In this document: piece after piece, positions 1-13,095 of the stretch
Numbering within the stretch: the stretch's first letter is position 1
How the letters are laid out: each line of letters opens with the position of its first letter
DNA from: Sphagnum compactum
Lineage: Eukaryota > Bryophyta > Sphagnopsida > Sphagnales
Assembly (NCBI GenBank): GCA_965153455.1
Contig: OZ234502.1
Coordinates: 1,033,267 to 1,097,266 of the forward strand
Length of the DNA: 64,000 nt
Reading direction: 5' to 3'
Made by a program: the position numbers and the translations under genes
Notes under the pieces: model-generated
Databases searched by the model: none
Told to the model about the DNA's origin: nothing
Seen by the model: only the letters and a program-made list of their open reading frames with translations

Positions 1-395
1 AAAATAGAAAGAAACCATTCAACAACACCTTTGGTAATATGTGAAAACCATTTTGATGATGCAAAATGGTACTAGAATATAAAGAGGCTTTAAAGAGTAT
101 AAGTGTCTTGATCAAGCTAATTAGTGCAATTCTTGACAAATAAAATGCAAATGTTTTAAGAAAGATGTGAATTAGCCAATATAATTCAAACAAACCCACT
201 GTATCCAAGTTCACTACAAAAATGTGCCAATACATATAATCTACAAAATGCATTTTTTTCAACATGAATGAAGACAATTCCATACTTTTGTAAAGAGATG
301 AACTTCGATTATATAGCCTACAGCCTAAGGTAAAAGTAGGGTAAGGTTGAAACATTTACAAGCCACCCTAAACCCAAGGACAAGTAACTAAAAGA
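1..395. other. AT-rich intergenic DNA
   Basis: No coding potential, RNA gene or clear repeat structure was seen on either strand. The sequence is AT-rich with scattered short stop-interrupted frames. Confidence 0.6.
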
Positions 396-912
396 ACAAG
401 GGATGTGTCACACTGTGGACTTGCCATTTATATCAAAAAGTATCTTAAGGCAAAAGAAGAATTACGGAAACCCATATGGTTCAACATGCAAAAATATAAT
501 CTTCAAAAAATCCTCTAAAAGAAACCAAATTCCTTCAAGATATTATAACTCTATAATAACTAATCTCAAGTTTCAACACAAGCCAAAATATCATCTTTCA
601 AAAATCCTCATATAAAAATAGACCTATTATTACCTAGGGGCCAAAATCCCTTACGCTACAATACTCTCAGATAATGAGTCTAAACACAATATCCTTGCCT
701 TGGTAGGCAAGGCCAACAAACTAAACAACTAAATAGGGTGGATATTACTCATGAAAGTATTTCATCCATCTAGTTAGTGCTCCGAAACCAGGCCCGGCAA
801 AGTGTTCATTCAATTGTGCCCTTTGTCCTCCCTTGGGCAAATTTCTGGAGAAATTGGGGGTTGCACAAATGCTTCCCTTGTTTTTAAAAATCAGATGTCT
901 CCGAAGAGAGAC
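396..912 (-). repeat. Dispersed repeat A, copy 1
   Basis: The reverse complement of about 396-724 matches 37494-37823 closely, with shared blocks such as TTGTTGGCCTTGCCTAC, GATTTTGGCCCCTAGGTAAT and GATTATATTTTTGCATG. A further short block at 891-912 (GATGTCTCCGAAGAGAGAC) matches 37443-37462 in the same inverted order, so the repeat extends across both blocks with an indel between. No protein family was recognised; it is probably a non-autonomous element or a fragment of one. Confidence 0.75.
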
Positions 913-2631
913 ACACAAATACTTCTTTGATGTACTTACTTGGGATGTATGAGTTCAGCAAATGACAAGAAATTATTAATGGTTTAAGAATGGATATCAT
1001 GGTTTGCTTTGGCAAGAAGAAGACGCAAGCAAGTGAAGTCGACCTTGCATGGGCGGCAAGCAGCCTTCATCTGACATTTGTGTGTTGTATAAATGCTTCT
1101 TCCATCATCTTCTTCCATGTGCCTAAAATTTCTTAATAATTTGTAGCACAATTTGTTGCGGATGCGGGACCCCACCCAAATGTACTTTTATGGTTGATTG
1201 TGCATCAGAAAGCAAGAAGACAAACCAAGATATGGGAGACTCCAAATTGACTCCCAATTGACACTTGTTTTTGCAGAGCTGATGGTGCAAGGATAAGCAA
1301 GTTTTTGGTTTATCTGGGTCTTTCCATACATGTGCTGGGGCCAAAGTGAACCCACAGCCAAAAGAGCAACACTAGGGATGAATGTTGAGTGGACAGGAAA
1401 ACACTTTTCCATTGGGTTCCAGTTCCCTAGTAGCTAACCATGGTGGTTAGCCCAGCTCCTGGTTTTCCCATCTACCTAATGACAACCCACTAACCCTTAC
1501 CTTGGTGTTAACCATCTACATGCATCTAGTTACCATCATGCATAAGAAAAAAAAGAGTAGATTATGAGCTACATCTCAGACAATTGAAGTCTATGACCTA
1601 AATCTCAGACTAAACCCTAATCACTTGGCACCTTTTTCCAGCTGCATTCATACCTAGGGATAATAGGGATATTTTTTTATTTCATTTAACCTTACTCAGA
1701 GTGGTTTCAGAGTGGTTCATTGAATTTGAAAGGAACCTTTGGTTTTCAGTTTTGGTTTTCTTTGATAAAGTCTTTGGTGTAGTTTTGAGAACAGTTTTTT
1801 AAATTTATAAAACCTCTGAAATATTTTAGAGACTTCTTAACATATTTGGAGCTTGGTTTTATTCAAGATCAAGTTTAGTTTCATTTTCATTGCAACCAAC
1901 TAAAACTTCTAACTTGTTTACATAGCTACAATGCTCATGGAATTGGGGTGTTAGTTTAGAATAAACAAAGGTACCATGCCCATGGAATTGGGGTATTAGT
2001 TTAGGAGAAAATTGAGGACAAACACAATAAACGAAAATAAAAGTCTTGTAAGCAATGAAAGAAGGCAATGAAGAGGCTCACTTTTTTTTCTTTTGTGCAA
2101 GTGGGGGGGGAAAAGGTTGAATTTTTTGGTTTGTTCTTTGTGAGAAGGATAACTAATAAATTCTCATTGAGGGTTGAGTGAATGGGTTCATAATCATCTA
2201 TAAGCAATTCATTGGAATAATGAGAATTCTTTGTGTTAGAACTACAAAAAAAGTTTTGGTGAAACAAATTTTTAAGAAAAAAATTATATTGTCTTAAACA
2301 AATTTATTCAACTCAATTGAGGTTTCAGCTTCAATTTGGACAAGAGACAATTTCCCGATAAAATTCAAATCCAATTTTAACAAAATTATGAACCTAGGAG
2401 GTCAAACTATTCTCATTATTTCATCCTAAGTTAAAACAAAATCTTTAAAAGTTGAAGATATTTTATTCCTAAGGTAAGGTATGTCAAAGCATGTATCACG
2501 CATGAGCCCAAATAACATGTCACTCGTAAACTCATCTTTTGCAGTATTTTATTCTTTTTATGTGGAGGGGATAGAATTAGGGTTTGTTTACGGCCTTTCA
2601 TCTTAGAGATCAATTAACAATTGATCAGAAG
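913..2631. other. Intergenic DNA without recognisable genes
   Basis: Only short chance reading frames occur. Minor structures are an 8-bp-arm hairpin near 1434-1452 (GCTAACCA / TGGTTAGC) and a run of nine G at about 2102. Two similar GCTCATGGAATTGGGGT / GCCCATGGAATTGGGGT units lie at about 1932 and 1978. Confidence 0.55.
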
Positions 2632-3070
2632 ATCTATCTATGAAGGAAGGTGTTTTGTTTTGTAGTTATGAGATGCACTGAACCGGGATGCTTCAGATTG
2701 TGTTCTTGGCGTCTTTGGAAAGCTCTCTATGAGGAGGGGTGCATGGGCTTGGTTTCGTGGTGTTTGGACTTGCGGTGCAAAAGTTCTTGAATATTGAATG
2801 ATCTCTTCAGTGAAATTTAAATTAAATTGTGTAGCTGAAAATTTTGGAGGAATTGGAATGTGCCTTTGGTGTTGTTGGAAAGATCTTGACGAGCAAGATT
2901 TAATGGAATTTATTTTGGTAAGATTTGGATTCAGAATGTGGGAGATATTGATTTTAAAGTGATTTCTGCCACTGAAAATTCAAATAAATTCCCCCAAAAA
3001 AAACCAGGTTTTGGAAGGAAAAATCAGTTGAGGACATGGTAACACTTGGGCCAACAGCACAGGCCACGCT
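2632..3070 (+). repeat. Dispersed repeat B, copy 1
   Basis: This 440-bp stretch recurs in inverted orientation at 16456-16897, by eye near 90 percent identity over the whole length. Shared blocks include ATCTATCTATGAAGGAAGG, CTTGCGGTGCAAAAGTTC and GGAAGGAAAAATCAGTTGAG. There is no intact reading frame. It is likely a fragment of a transposon family whose identity cannot be told from these two copies. Confidence 0.8.
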
Positions 3071-5060
3071 AGTAGAATTGAAACCAGTAGAGAAGCTACA
3101 CAATGTAATTTGACTAACTTGCCGTAAAGGACACACAATCAACATATTAATGTACTAATCGACATTGCCTACTCAACATGTATTAATCAAGAAAATAGTA
3201 CAATACAAAGTTTGAGTACACCCAATTCTCTAGAACTTGTTTAGAGTTGGCTGGAGTGAACCAGCAGCCACCAATGCACCATTGAAGCCGTTTCATAGTG
3301 TAACAATTCCCTTGTACCCATGAAGGGGAAGTTTGGCCTCATTTGGGGAATTTTAACATCAAAATGGGTACTCAGTATCTATCATGATTATTTAAGTTGG
3401 GCCGTCTAGCATACTAATATGACGATATGGCATAAGTCTTTTGAGCTTAAAAAAAGGAACAATGCTTATCCCCAAACAAGGAAGGAACTACAATGGACTA
3501 TGAAGGGGTGGGGTCACATACATATGTAGATCAAGGTTGATGATGGGCATTTGCTTGTTGTAGCATTTTTAGAAAAGTACTCCTACAAGTGGTGACTTGG
3601 GAAGTGGCTATCCCCGAATGTGACTAATTTAATTATTTTTATTTTGAAAATAACTGGCCAAAAAAACCCTAAAGATCACAAAATTTTCGTTTTTTTCATT
3701 TTCTGAAAACAATTCACCAAGTTGCAAAAATTTGCAGGAGAAATAAAAAAAAGAAAACACCGGTTGGGATGGGGGAATTTAGTGGCAACAGATAAGGAAA
3801 TTAGTCACGAAAAATAAAACATCCTATTTAATACTGACATCTTTTCCACAGTATCTATTTTAGAAAGAAGCATTTGAAGATATGGTTGAATTTTCTATAT
3901 ATAAATTTATATATTGAAGAATTATTTAGATTTATTATATGTATTCGTAAATACGAATAAATATCAGTGGTCGTCTCATTTCTAACTTGATAGCAAAATA
4001 TTATCCTCCAAATACCAAATTAATACAAAGAGTGACCTCCCTCAAGGTGTAGTTAACCCTCTAAAAGCTTGGCACCTTTTGAAGGCTTAAAATTTAAGTG
4101 TGAAATTTTCTTAAATGCACTTGCTGATGCATTAGACAGGAAAATCAGCCAATTGTAGGTCAACTAACCATATTTGGCATTGGCTAGCTCCCCCTTCCCC
4201 TCCCAAAAATATAAATTCAACTTTGCTGTTATTGTTCGTCACCCCATCCGATCCTAGTTAAAATTTGATCCTAGAATCCCTCCATCCAACACCATTGCAA
4301 GGTGTTGCTGCACACCAGTGATGTGCAGTTGGCTGAATCTTTAAAGAACCATTGGTTTTGGTTTTTTTAAACACTCCAGATTTAAAGAATTGTCGGTTCT
4401 GGTTATTTCAAAAATCTCAAAGAACTTATGATTTTATGAAATAATCCAGAGTTTTATGACCAGTTATTTGAATTTTTTTCAAAATTTTGAGAATTGCAAT
4501 TACATAACAAAGAAGTGGTAAATTCATTTTTGAAAACCGTAATCAATTTTGATGGTTTCCTGAGTTTCACCCTGTATTTCTTTTTTTCCTGAGCGCCTCC
4601 AGTGCTAGCCAGCTACTGAATAGATTTTCACTGCTCCTACCTACCTGCACAGCTACTATAATTCCTCTCGAACCTTTGTGCATTAAATGTACAGAGTTTC
4701 AGCATTTCATACTCAGGTTTGATAAAATTTTCTTACTTTGCGGATACCACCAAAAGAGGGGTCAGGGGGTGAAAGGAGGCCCAAAGACAGGGTGAAGACA
4801 GGGAAAAGAAATTTGTCAGAAAATAAACAGTTTTGGGTCAGGTTCACCACATTTATATTCCCCGTTGCAACAGGTAACGAAGCTACAGACAGGAATTCTT
4901 TTTTTGGAACAAGTATTAAAGACTGGTTGCCATTTAATGCCACATCTTTCTTGGGATGCTCGCCACTAATGCAAAAGCAACAACTTAAAAAAATAAAAAA
5001 TTGATGAAAATGTTTTTTCGCCATAAAAAACCAAAAAGAGAAGAAAAAAACTCAAAGCTT
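3071..5060. other. Intergenic DNA without recognisable genes
   Basis: AT-rich sequence with homopolymer runs. An overlapping pair of short opposite-strand frames near 4713-5024 has no family signature and is taken as chance. Confidence 0.55.
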
Positions 5061-6482
5061 TTATATCGGTAGTACTGTTAGTGCTGTTGCTATTCATGCC
5101 CCTTTCATGCTCTTTGACTCAATGCACTAGCCGTCGTCGTCGTCGTCTTTTTTTCGTAAGATCTTCCGACTGCCAAGTATTGTGATTTCTTGAGAATCAG
5201 TAAAAAAAATTGACTGTCGGTGTGTTAATATGCGTCAGTGCAAAAGTTTTGAACCAGTGATCATCGCACATTTGCAGGCAGTAGTAGTCGCCAGAAGAAT
5301 CTATTTCTTTCGACTTTGGTGTTCTCGTGCCGCAAGCTTTTCTTTTTTTTGTTTTGTTCTTTTGTGTTTTCTTTCGTTTCGTTCTTTTTTCTTTTTTCTT
5401 TTTTGCTGGATTTGCAGCACAATGCACATGATGATGACTCCGGCAGAAGAAGGCGCACGAGAAAGTGGCGCAGAAGAAAGGATGATGATACATGTGTATG
5501 TATGTCATGGCAAGCTGGCCTCCTTCACAATCACTGGCCTCAGCCACAGCTGTCGTGAGGCTGTGCGAGCGGAGCCGCGAACGAGTGACAGATTCAACTG
5601 CTACACAGTGATAGCTTAGGGAGTTTCGTGAGTAATAGGAGAGGTAGTTGCTGATGGATTGGTTGTGGTGATCATCACCATCGTGTTATATATTTAATCA
5701 GGATTTTGTTTTTGTTCCTTTTTTACTTTTTTCCTTTTTTCCCTTTTTTTTTTTCTTGTCCCGTGACTAGGAGAGAGCGGGGGAAATTGTGACATACAAA
5801 TGTCGTCATGATTTTTTGCTCCTCATGTGCTTTTTGCGAGCATCGATGTAGGGGCGGCTCGACACAGATCCTTGGAAACTCAGAAGATGCCTTCCAGGAA
5901 AGCTCTCAATGGCGGGAATAGCTCGCCTCCGGAGCTGTACGATCGATCTTCTGGCGACATGTCTCTCTCTCTCTCTCTCGCCCTAGTGCTTTGTGGCAGT
6001 TTCAAAAGTATTAGTTCTAAAGGATCTCGAAGTTTGCGCTGAAGATTAGACATATATATACATACTGTTATGGCCTTGAAAGATGCAGAGCAGTTTCCAT
6101 CAGCAGTGGAAACTGTCCGGGAACTGCAGGTGATCATGTTGCTTGTGTGCAGCAAGGGATCATCAATTTGTCCAAGACACTCTGGTAGGCGGTAGGGTAA
6201 TCCAAGCCGATGAATACGATATATATTGCTGTGAAGAATACTACGCGATCCAGCTCTCTAGCTAGAGACAGGTTGATCTGATTTCGGAGTCCTGGATGAT
6301 ATATCTAGATAATACGTTGTTGTCGTTCCAGGTTGAAGATCCTCCTCCTGAGTCCTGCTGCGTTCGTGCTCATGCGTTCGGACTTTGCAGCTCTGCATCT
6401 AGCAGTTTGAGCTAAGCTTGGAGATATATTAAACAGGTGATTCTGTGATCGACGTAGCCCGTCGCTTGAAGCTTCGGCTACA
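5061..6482 (+). promoter_or_regulatory. Upstream region and probable 5' leader of the MYB gene
   Basis: This stretch separates repeat-rich DNA from the MYB start codon. It holds a GTC trinucleotide run near 5131-5147, long pyrimidine-rich tracts (5339-5402, 5700-5760) and a TC dinucleotide run at 5961-5978. Pyrimidine-rich leaders are common upstream of plant regulatory genes. No TATA box or transcription start could be fixed. The pyrimidine tracts produce overlapping low-complexity reading frames at 5197-5619 that I do not regard as genes. Confidence 0.45.
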
Positions 6483-9400
6483 ATGGGACGAGCTCCGTGT
6501 TGTGACAAGAAGGGGATCAACAAAGGACCCTGGACTGAAGCAGAGGATACCATTCTCTCAGCTTACATCAAAGCGCACGGGGAAGGATGCTGGCGAACTC
6601 TACCGAAAGCAGCAGGTAATAAAACATTTACGTATATATCCAAGCAAAGGAACGTGCAGAGCAACGTGATCATGATGTGCAAGAACGTCTCTCATCTGCT
6701 CCAGAGACTAGAAGCAAGTTTGTCCACTAGTAGCGCTGTGACAAATTAGTGCTGTCAGGCGCATCATTCTGGTGCCGCAAAACGAAATTGCGATTTATCT
6801 ATGGACTTAGTCTTCTGAAGCCTGCGTGAATTCTGGTAACAACGCTCCATTAGATCTAGAAGCCTGCTGCAGCAGATCTAGCAAGCTTCAAAAGACTTTC
6901 ACAACCTGAGTGAGAGTGAGGATTAATTCCGATCATTGTATCGAGTTCCGTAGTATGCGTGTCTGCGGGGATTGACTCCACATTTGTCGAGCTTCGAGCA
7001 TGCGCACATATTACCGTGTTTTCTTTCCTCTTCGCGGCGCTTTTCAGGCGAAGAAATTAGAGCTCTCTCTATATGCGAAGTTCTACGTAATTCTACTTTG
7101 GTGTCGAGAGTCTAAAATTCTATGTGAGGACTTCTGAGATCGATCAAGAAGAATCATATCTACAACAATTGAGCCAAGTTCGTGTAGGATTTCTTCCGTC
7201 GTTTTTTCTCTTCCAAAGAAGTCGAGCGTCGTCCTTCCCTTTTTCTTCGTTTAGAATCGATTTAGGAGAGATTGTTTCTGTTTCCTCTCGCGTTCACAGA
7301 AGTAACTCACATGATCGATGCATGTCTTCAAAAGGATAGAGCATCAGGTCGTCGGATACAGATTCTTCACAATTGATTCGTGATAAGCTTGGCCGGAACA
7401 ATCCCGTACTGGATTTGCAAAGAAACATTATAGTGACTCGGGTTTGCGCGTCCATGATATTACTGATGTCAAATTGCGCATCAATCGTCGCTGCAATCTT
7501 GTGCTCAGAATCAGTCAAAAGACGTTCTGCAAGGCGCTCGTGTGCGACTTTCCTCCGTAGATACATTTGATCTTATGTCCTTCGAGGTTTCCAGGGCACT
7601 ACTGTAGGAACTGTAGGATCTTGATCTTGTCATTGAAACATTTTCTTTCTTTCTCCTGCAGGATTGGCAAGATGCGGGAAGAGTTGCCGCCTGCGGTGGA
7701 TCAATTACCTACGCCCCGATCTCAAGCGCGGCAACATCTCCCCTGATGAAGACGATCTCATCATTACTTTGCATTCCCTGCTAGGAAACAGGTACGACCT
7801 CCTTTTCTCTAGATCACATCGCTCGCAGTTCTTTTCCTCGGTTCCGATTTTTTCTTGGTTCAGATTCCTAAATTTGCTTCTGCAAGCAAGAATCTGTGCG
7901 TTCATTACTGGCGGTCTTGGAAGTGACAATCCTTCCGAGCCACCTTGGTGTTGATTATTCCGCTTCATTTTTTCTGATAGAAATTGAACGCACTGTTCAT
8001 GAATAAAAGAAGTTCTCAAAAAAGCGCAAGGATTCTGTGAAGAAATCAATGTCGTCATGGTGCAGCAGCTCCACAATTCTTAACCAGAATAGTGAAGAAT
8101 TGAGGCTAGAATTGAGAACCACGTTGGTGCAATCAGGAAGACATATGTATCATTGTCTGTGGGAGTAGTGAACTTTGTGAGATGATTAGTGATGTACTGC
8201 TGCCTGCTGCAATTTGCAAATAAATTGTGCAAATTTTCTTAGTTTGTGTTTTACCAGCCTTTGCAACTCCAAAGAATCATAAGACAATCTTGAGCTTCAT
8301 GATGCTGCCTGGCAATGGGGTTTGAGCAAACTGATTGGAACACATATGATGTTATGCCCTGACTGTTGATGTTGTAATGCAGGTGGTCACTGATTGCTGG
8401 TCGAATACCTGGGCGTACAGATAATGAGATCAAGAATTACTGGAACACGCATCTAAAGCGCAAGCTCAAGAGCATGGGGCTTGATCCCTCTGGGAAGCAC
8501 AAGCTACCATCCTTTCCCTTCTTCTCCACCTCTGCAACAACTTCTCTGGCACAAGAGAATTCTTCTTCACATGTCAATCAAGCCCCCAAAGATGAATCTT
8601 CTATGGAGCCAGAAGAAGAAACCCCCCATGTCCTGCATCAAAATAATTCATCTCCTTCCAGTTTGACAAGTCCACCACAGTTTCATGATATCAAGGAAAT
8701 AAAAAAGGACCCACTCTCCATCATGATGAGGACTGCTCAAGCTATGACCACCCACTCCACCATGAGGACTGCCACCCACAACTTCACAGAAGCCAATCAA
8801 TCCAAGGCCTTGAGTTTTGGAAATTTCAGTTCAGAGGAAGATTCTGATCGCAGCAGCTCCCTGATTCCAGATCCAGGACAAGCTGCTGCAGCTGCAAGAT
8901 CAAGCTGGGAGCCAACACTTGAGAATATTGTGAAAGCAGCTCAGGGCCAAGCACCCTTATACCCAAGCTCACCAGATAGTGTTCTTTCAACATGCAAAGG
9001 ATTGCACAAAGACTTGAATCATCACAAATCACAGGCAAGTCTAGTAGCACCTGGTCACAGTATACCACAAATGGTAGTAGCTGGTGCAACCTCATGGGAG
9101 ATCATGCAAGTTCCACCACATCATCATCTTCCAGTCAGGTCTAATTCAAACCCTTTAGGCATCATGGTCAGCGAATACAACATGCCTTCAACTTGCTCCA
9201 CTGATTTCAGTACCGATGCAAGTTCTTTAGCTGAGCAGAATTACTCATCATCGTGGAACAACAGCACATGTATTGAATTAGCACATTCAGAATCCAGCTC
9301 AGGGCTTTATAGAAATGATGCATCGTTCAACTGTAATGATTCAGATTCAGGCTACTTCAACAAAAGTATTAGTGGGGAATCTCTTAGAGGAGGAGCAGCA

Positions 9401-9742
9401 GCAGCAACAACTGTCTTGGATTCTGCTGCTGCTGCTGCTCCTGCTGATCAGGACCCTTATTACACCCTAATGGCAAATCTAAGTAGCTTGAAGTACACAA
9501 ACACAGATCAACTCAGTTCCATTAGCAGCAGTGGCGGCAGCCACTGTGGTGGCTACTCCTCCCCACTAGAAAATTTGTTTTCCCCATTTCCAGACTACAC
9601 ACCCGACAGCTATGATTTGCGACATGAGATGCAGGCGTCGTTGCTTGGAGATCATGCTTGGGGAGGGAACTTACAGCCATCACATAGTAGTATGGCTTTT
9701 CTCAGCAACGATGATAGCTTGTGGGAGCCTTGCATAATGTGA
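6483..9742 (+). CDS. R2R3-MYB transcription factor
   Basis: Predicted nuclear DNA-binding regulator, 540 aa, from three exons: 6483-6615, 7662-7791 and 8383-9742. All introns are GT-AG, and both sit at the classic plant R2R3-MYB positions (after KAAG and within GNR). The start is the ATG of [11 protein letters not shown], the usual N-terminus. R2 spans residues about 14-64, with Trp17, Trp37 and Trp57. R3 spans about 67-117, with Ile70 in place of the first Trp, as is normal, then Trp89 and Trp108. The recognition-helix region reads [19 protein letters not shown]. The long C-terminal part is low complexity (Ser, Asn, Ala and His runs) and ends LWEPCIM. The repeats resemble subgroups 4-7 of the plant family (phenylpropanoid and flavonoid regulators), which is family knowledge rather than proof. 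The bHLH-contact motif D76-L77 ... R95 is present except that position 80 is Thr instead of Arg or Lys. Confidence 0.93.
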
Positions 9743-10120
9743 CTGAGAAGGGAGAGATATGGAGACACAGACAGAGACACAGAGAAGTCATCATCAATAG
9801 CTGCTGAAGGGAAATGAAATCATACAGCCATTGAGGAAATCCATTAGCGCTTGCATCAATAACTTGTTTTATAATGCATACGGGTCCATTTTTGCTATGA
9901 GAGGGAAAAAAAAAATTCATGGTGACGAGGACATTTGTGAATTGTTTTTTTTGTAAAGGAAAGAGTAGGATACAGATTTAAGATGTTGCTACTATTTGAG
10001 AAATCCCGATTGGGGATTTGATTTGTACATTGGTAAAATTTTGGTTTCAGTTCTCAACTACGGTGTATATGAATTTGACATTGATGAGATTGAAGTTAGT
10101 GCAAAGCAGTTCTGAAATCC
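9743..10120 (+). other. Probable 3' UTR and flank of the MYB gene
   Basis: Non-coding sequence after the MYB stop codon. A run of A at 9907-9916 and a T-rich stretch near 9943-9952 occur. No unambiguous poly(A) signal was identified. Confidence 0.4.
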
Positions 10121-10226
10121 ATATTCTGCAATGAGCAGCAAATATGGAAATTCTGTGATGTGAAAATATGCAAATTCTGCCATGGGTGTGTATACAAATT
10201 CTGCAATGAGCGCATATATTCTGCAG
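10121..10226 (+). repeat. 24-bp degenerate tandem repeat
   Basis: Units beginning AAATTCTG start at 10148, 10172 and 10196, exactly 24 bp apart, flanked by related units at about 10121 (ATATTCTGCAATGAGC) and 10217 (ATTCTGCAG). The spacer between the AAATTCTG cores varies, so this is an old minisatellite. Confidence 0.75.
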
Positions 10227-12906
10227 ATTGTAGTTGTTGGGTTCATCTTGAGATAAATTTGTCTGAAACAAATTACAAACTGTGAATGTTCTCTGGTGTG
10301 TGTGCATGATACGTGTGCATGAGATTTGATGATATGTCATGTAATAGCACATATCATGGAATCTCATGCAATCATGGAATATGATGAAAATCTGTGTTGT
10401 CAGAAAACAAGGAACGTAACCTTGAGAACTCACAAATGAGCTTTTGATGAATTGGGCAATTGGCATTAAGGACATTCTTTGATCTGAGAGGGTCTAGTCT
10501 AGTTAGACTTGAAGCATATTCAACTCCTTGGTGGGCCTAAGTCAAGAGGCAAGTACTAAGCTTTTGGGTGGAGTGTCTATCTTGAGCTCTACCGCAGCAG
10601 CATCAGGTGAAACTCAAATAGGGGATTGGACCCACCTGCAACAGAGACCAATAGCTTTTTGCCTGTTGGATTTGTGGAAGCGGCTGGAAACTGCTCCTCC
10701 TCCTATAGTCTCAATAGTTATTCCTCAGCCTACAATTTCTAGTCCTCCTTTGGGTTCTTGGCTTTTGAGTCTGCCTGCGGGAATGGACACTCAAACAAAC
10801 CTTTACAAATATAAATCACTGCACTTGGCTTCATTCACAAAACACACCTTCAAGAACCTCTTTTAGGATTACCATTACCTAATATTTCTTTTTAATTTAC
10901 AGGTGACTTTCATGAATGAATACTGGATGTGAGCCATTTTTATATTTTAGGATCATTTTTAAAGTAAATTCAGGTGATTCTCGTGAGTGTTTTTTTTTTT
11001 TTTTTTTCGGGGTGTTGTGCATCTTCAGTCAATAGAAATAGATAATAAGCATGAATCGGGTTTCAGCATGTGGAAAATTTAACTACATGATATAAGAGTT
11101 TACACCTGCATGACACCCAAATTGTTGACAATGAAGAAAAAAGGTATATATATTATTCACTTCTAGATGTCATATTTTGTTGCTGGTTGAAAATAAGTAG
11201 CTTCTTCGGAGGGTCATCTGGCTGCTGTTTCTGACAGTAAAATCTTGACCATGAAGAAACAAAGGTGACAAATATTGTAGTACCTTGACCATTGCGGCAT
11301 CTTCTTGACAAAAAAATTTTTCCCCTCATCTTTTCACTTTAACAATTTTTTTTTAAAAATTTATATCCTGAAACTTCTCATTTTTCACTTCGACAGTAAA
11401 AAAAATAAAAATTCCTGAAATTTCTACAGATGAGGTTAGCCAAAAGAAAAAATGCCAAGTAATTTTGCACTACTTGCAATACCAAGCTTTAGGGCAAGCA
11501 TTCAATTGTAATGTCAAGCAAATTTCTAGAACCTTCAGCATTGCAAGCAGCAGCCAATTTTGAGAAAAATCAGCATTTATTGAAAATAATTCTATTACTG
11601 CTCAAATTGCAAAGGTACTATGGTGTACATAAAGAGGTACCTATATATACCATAGTACTTGGGCCACTGCAAACACTATATATATATTATTCAGAAATGT
11701 TGAAATTTTCAAAAAATAATTTTTTTGGAGAAATTATTTTGTTTTGAAGGGAAATAAAGAATCAAATGGAATATTTGAGAATACATCATTGAATTCTCAA
11801 AATTAATTAATTATTCAACAAAAATGAGTCCAAATCACCAATGTGAACTACAGTACTTATTTATTTATGTATGTATGTACGATGTATGTATGTATGTATG
11901 TGTGTGTTAGTCTTGATGAACACACAAAGGTTTAAGTCTTGTGTGTGCAGGTGCACACTTAAGTCAAAAAGATACTTCTCAAGAGATTGGACAATTTTTT
12001 TCCCTCGAAGTACACAGCAACAGACATAGGTGTGAAAGAAAAAGAAAAGGACTTCTTAACAGTACAGCTTACTCTTTGAATGTGTTTCCATTGGTCCTGT
12101 CCTTACATCTTCTCCTGCAAATAAACAAATGAAGGAAAGAAACTCTGGACACATTTGAAGTTTCTTCAAAACACAACATCATCTAAAAAAGCCTTGCATT
12201 ATTGGCTCTACTAACACTATCAACTGTTACAGAGATGAACTGGAGAATTAAGTTACAAAGAGAAAACTCCACATGGGGTTTCTTTGCAAGTAGATTCTGT
12301 AGCATACCATAATTACTTCTTTGGAAGTCTTTCAAGTTTCCATACCCCAAGTGCAACCACAAGCAAAATCTTCTTTTGGTCCAATGATATAGGGATCATA
12401 AGAAGAGAGTCATTAGCTGAAAATGCAGATCCTGTAACATCCATGGGGTTGAATAATTTCCAGTTGGCAAGGTTCTCCAACTGTGTAGATTTATTTGCCC
12501 ACCAAAGAGTTGTTGTACATGGGTTTGCCTTTGTTGAATGGAGAGAACTACACAAAAAGGTCTCAGAAGAGGAGGAAGATTATATGTCTAAGAACTCTGT
12601 TCTTTGAAATGTTGTTCTTTGGAGGATTACATGTCCGTTCTGATCTTTGAGCACAGCACTCTGGATTCAGAATGCAATAGCACAACTACATACTGGACTT
12701 CACGATATAGTTCCTTTCACCAGAATTCTTGAGTCTTCAAAGTATGCTCCTTTTAACAAAAAACCCTATACTCCTCACATGCAACTCCACTTTAGCAGAG
12801 TAACCAACCCCATCATGTACTACTACCCCCCATCATGTTTGTTGCAAATTCAGGGATGAAACCACATTTTATGCAAGTCATGATGTTACAGCACAATGCT
12901 CCCAAT
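10227..12906. other. Intergenic DNA without a recognised gene
   Basis: Short open frames at 10528-10866 and, on both strands, 12284-12607 carry no motif I recognise. A GTAT-rich microsatellite (TATTTATGTATGTATG pattern) lies near 11858-11902. T-rich and AT-rich runs occupy 10980-11760. Confidence 0.5.
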
Positions 12907-13095
12907 CCAGAACATGTCATTTACACATCCCCTTCCCTCTCCTCCACCAAAAACCAAAAGAGTCAATCAAACAAAGAAAACAAAAACCAAAGCACCAAGT
13001 CCAGAACACGTGCACATCCCTTCCCTCTCCTTCTCCTCCACCAGAAAACGAAAAGAAACAATCCAACAAACCAAACAAAAACCAAAGCAAAGAGA
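12907..13095 (+). repeat. 94-bp tandem duplication with a G-box upstream of the unknown gene
   Basis: Two copies of a unit starting CCAGAACA (12907 and 13001) share a pyrimidine-rich core (CCTTCCCTCTC, CTCCTCCACCA) and an A/C-rich tail (AACAAAAACCAAAGCA). In the second copy the start reads CCAGAACACGTGCAC, which creates the palindromic G-box CACGTG at 13007-13012; the first copy has CATGTC instead. It lies about 440 bp upstream of the next gene's start codon, so it may belong to its promoter; that role is inferred. Confidence 0.6.

Noticed and set aside
4713-5024. Paired opposite-strand frames of about 100 and 88 residues
   Set aside because: No motif, no splice partners and ordinary composition; chance overlap is the simplest reading.
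5197-5619. Overlapping Phe/Ser- and Lys-rich frames on both strands upstream of the MYB gene
   Set aside because: They come from a pyrimidine tract and show no family motif; more likely leader or promoter DNA.
12284-12607. A 107-residue plus-strand frame and its minus-strand counterpart
   Set aside because: Protein-like in places but no family recognised and no supporting exons; left as intergenic.
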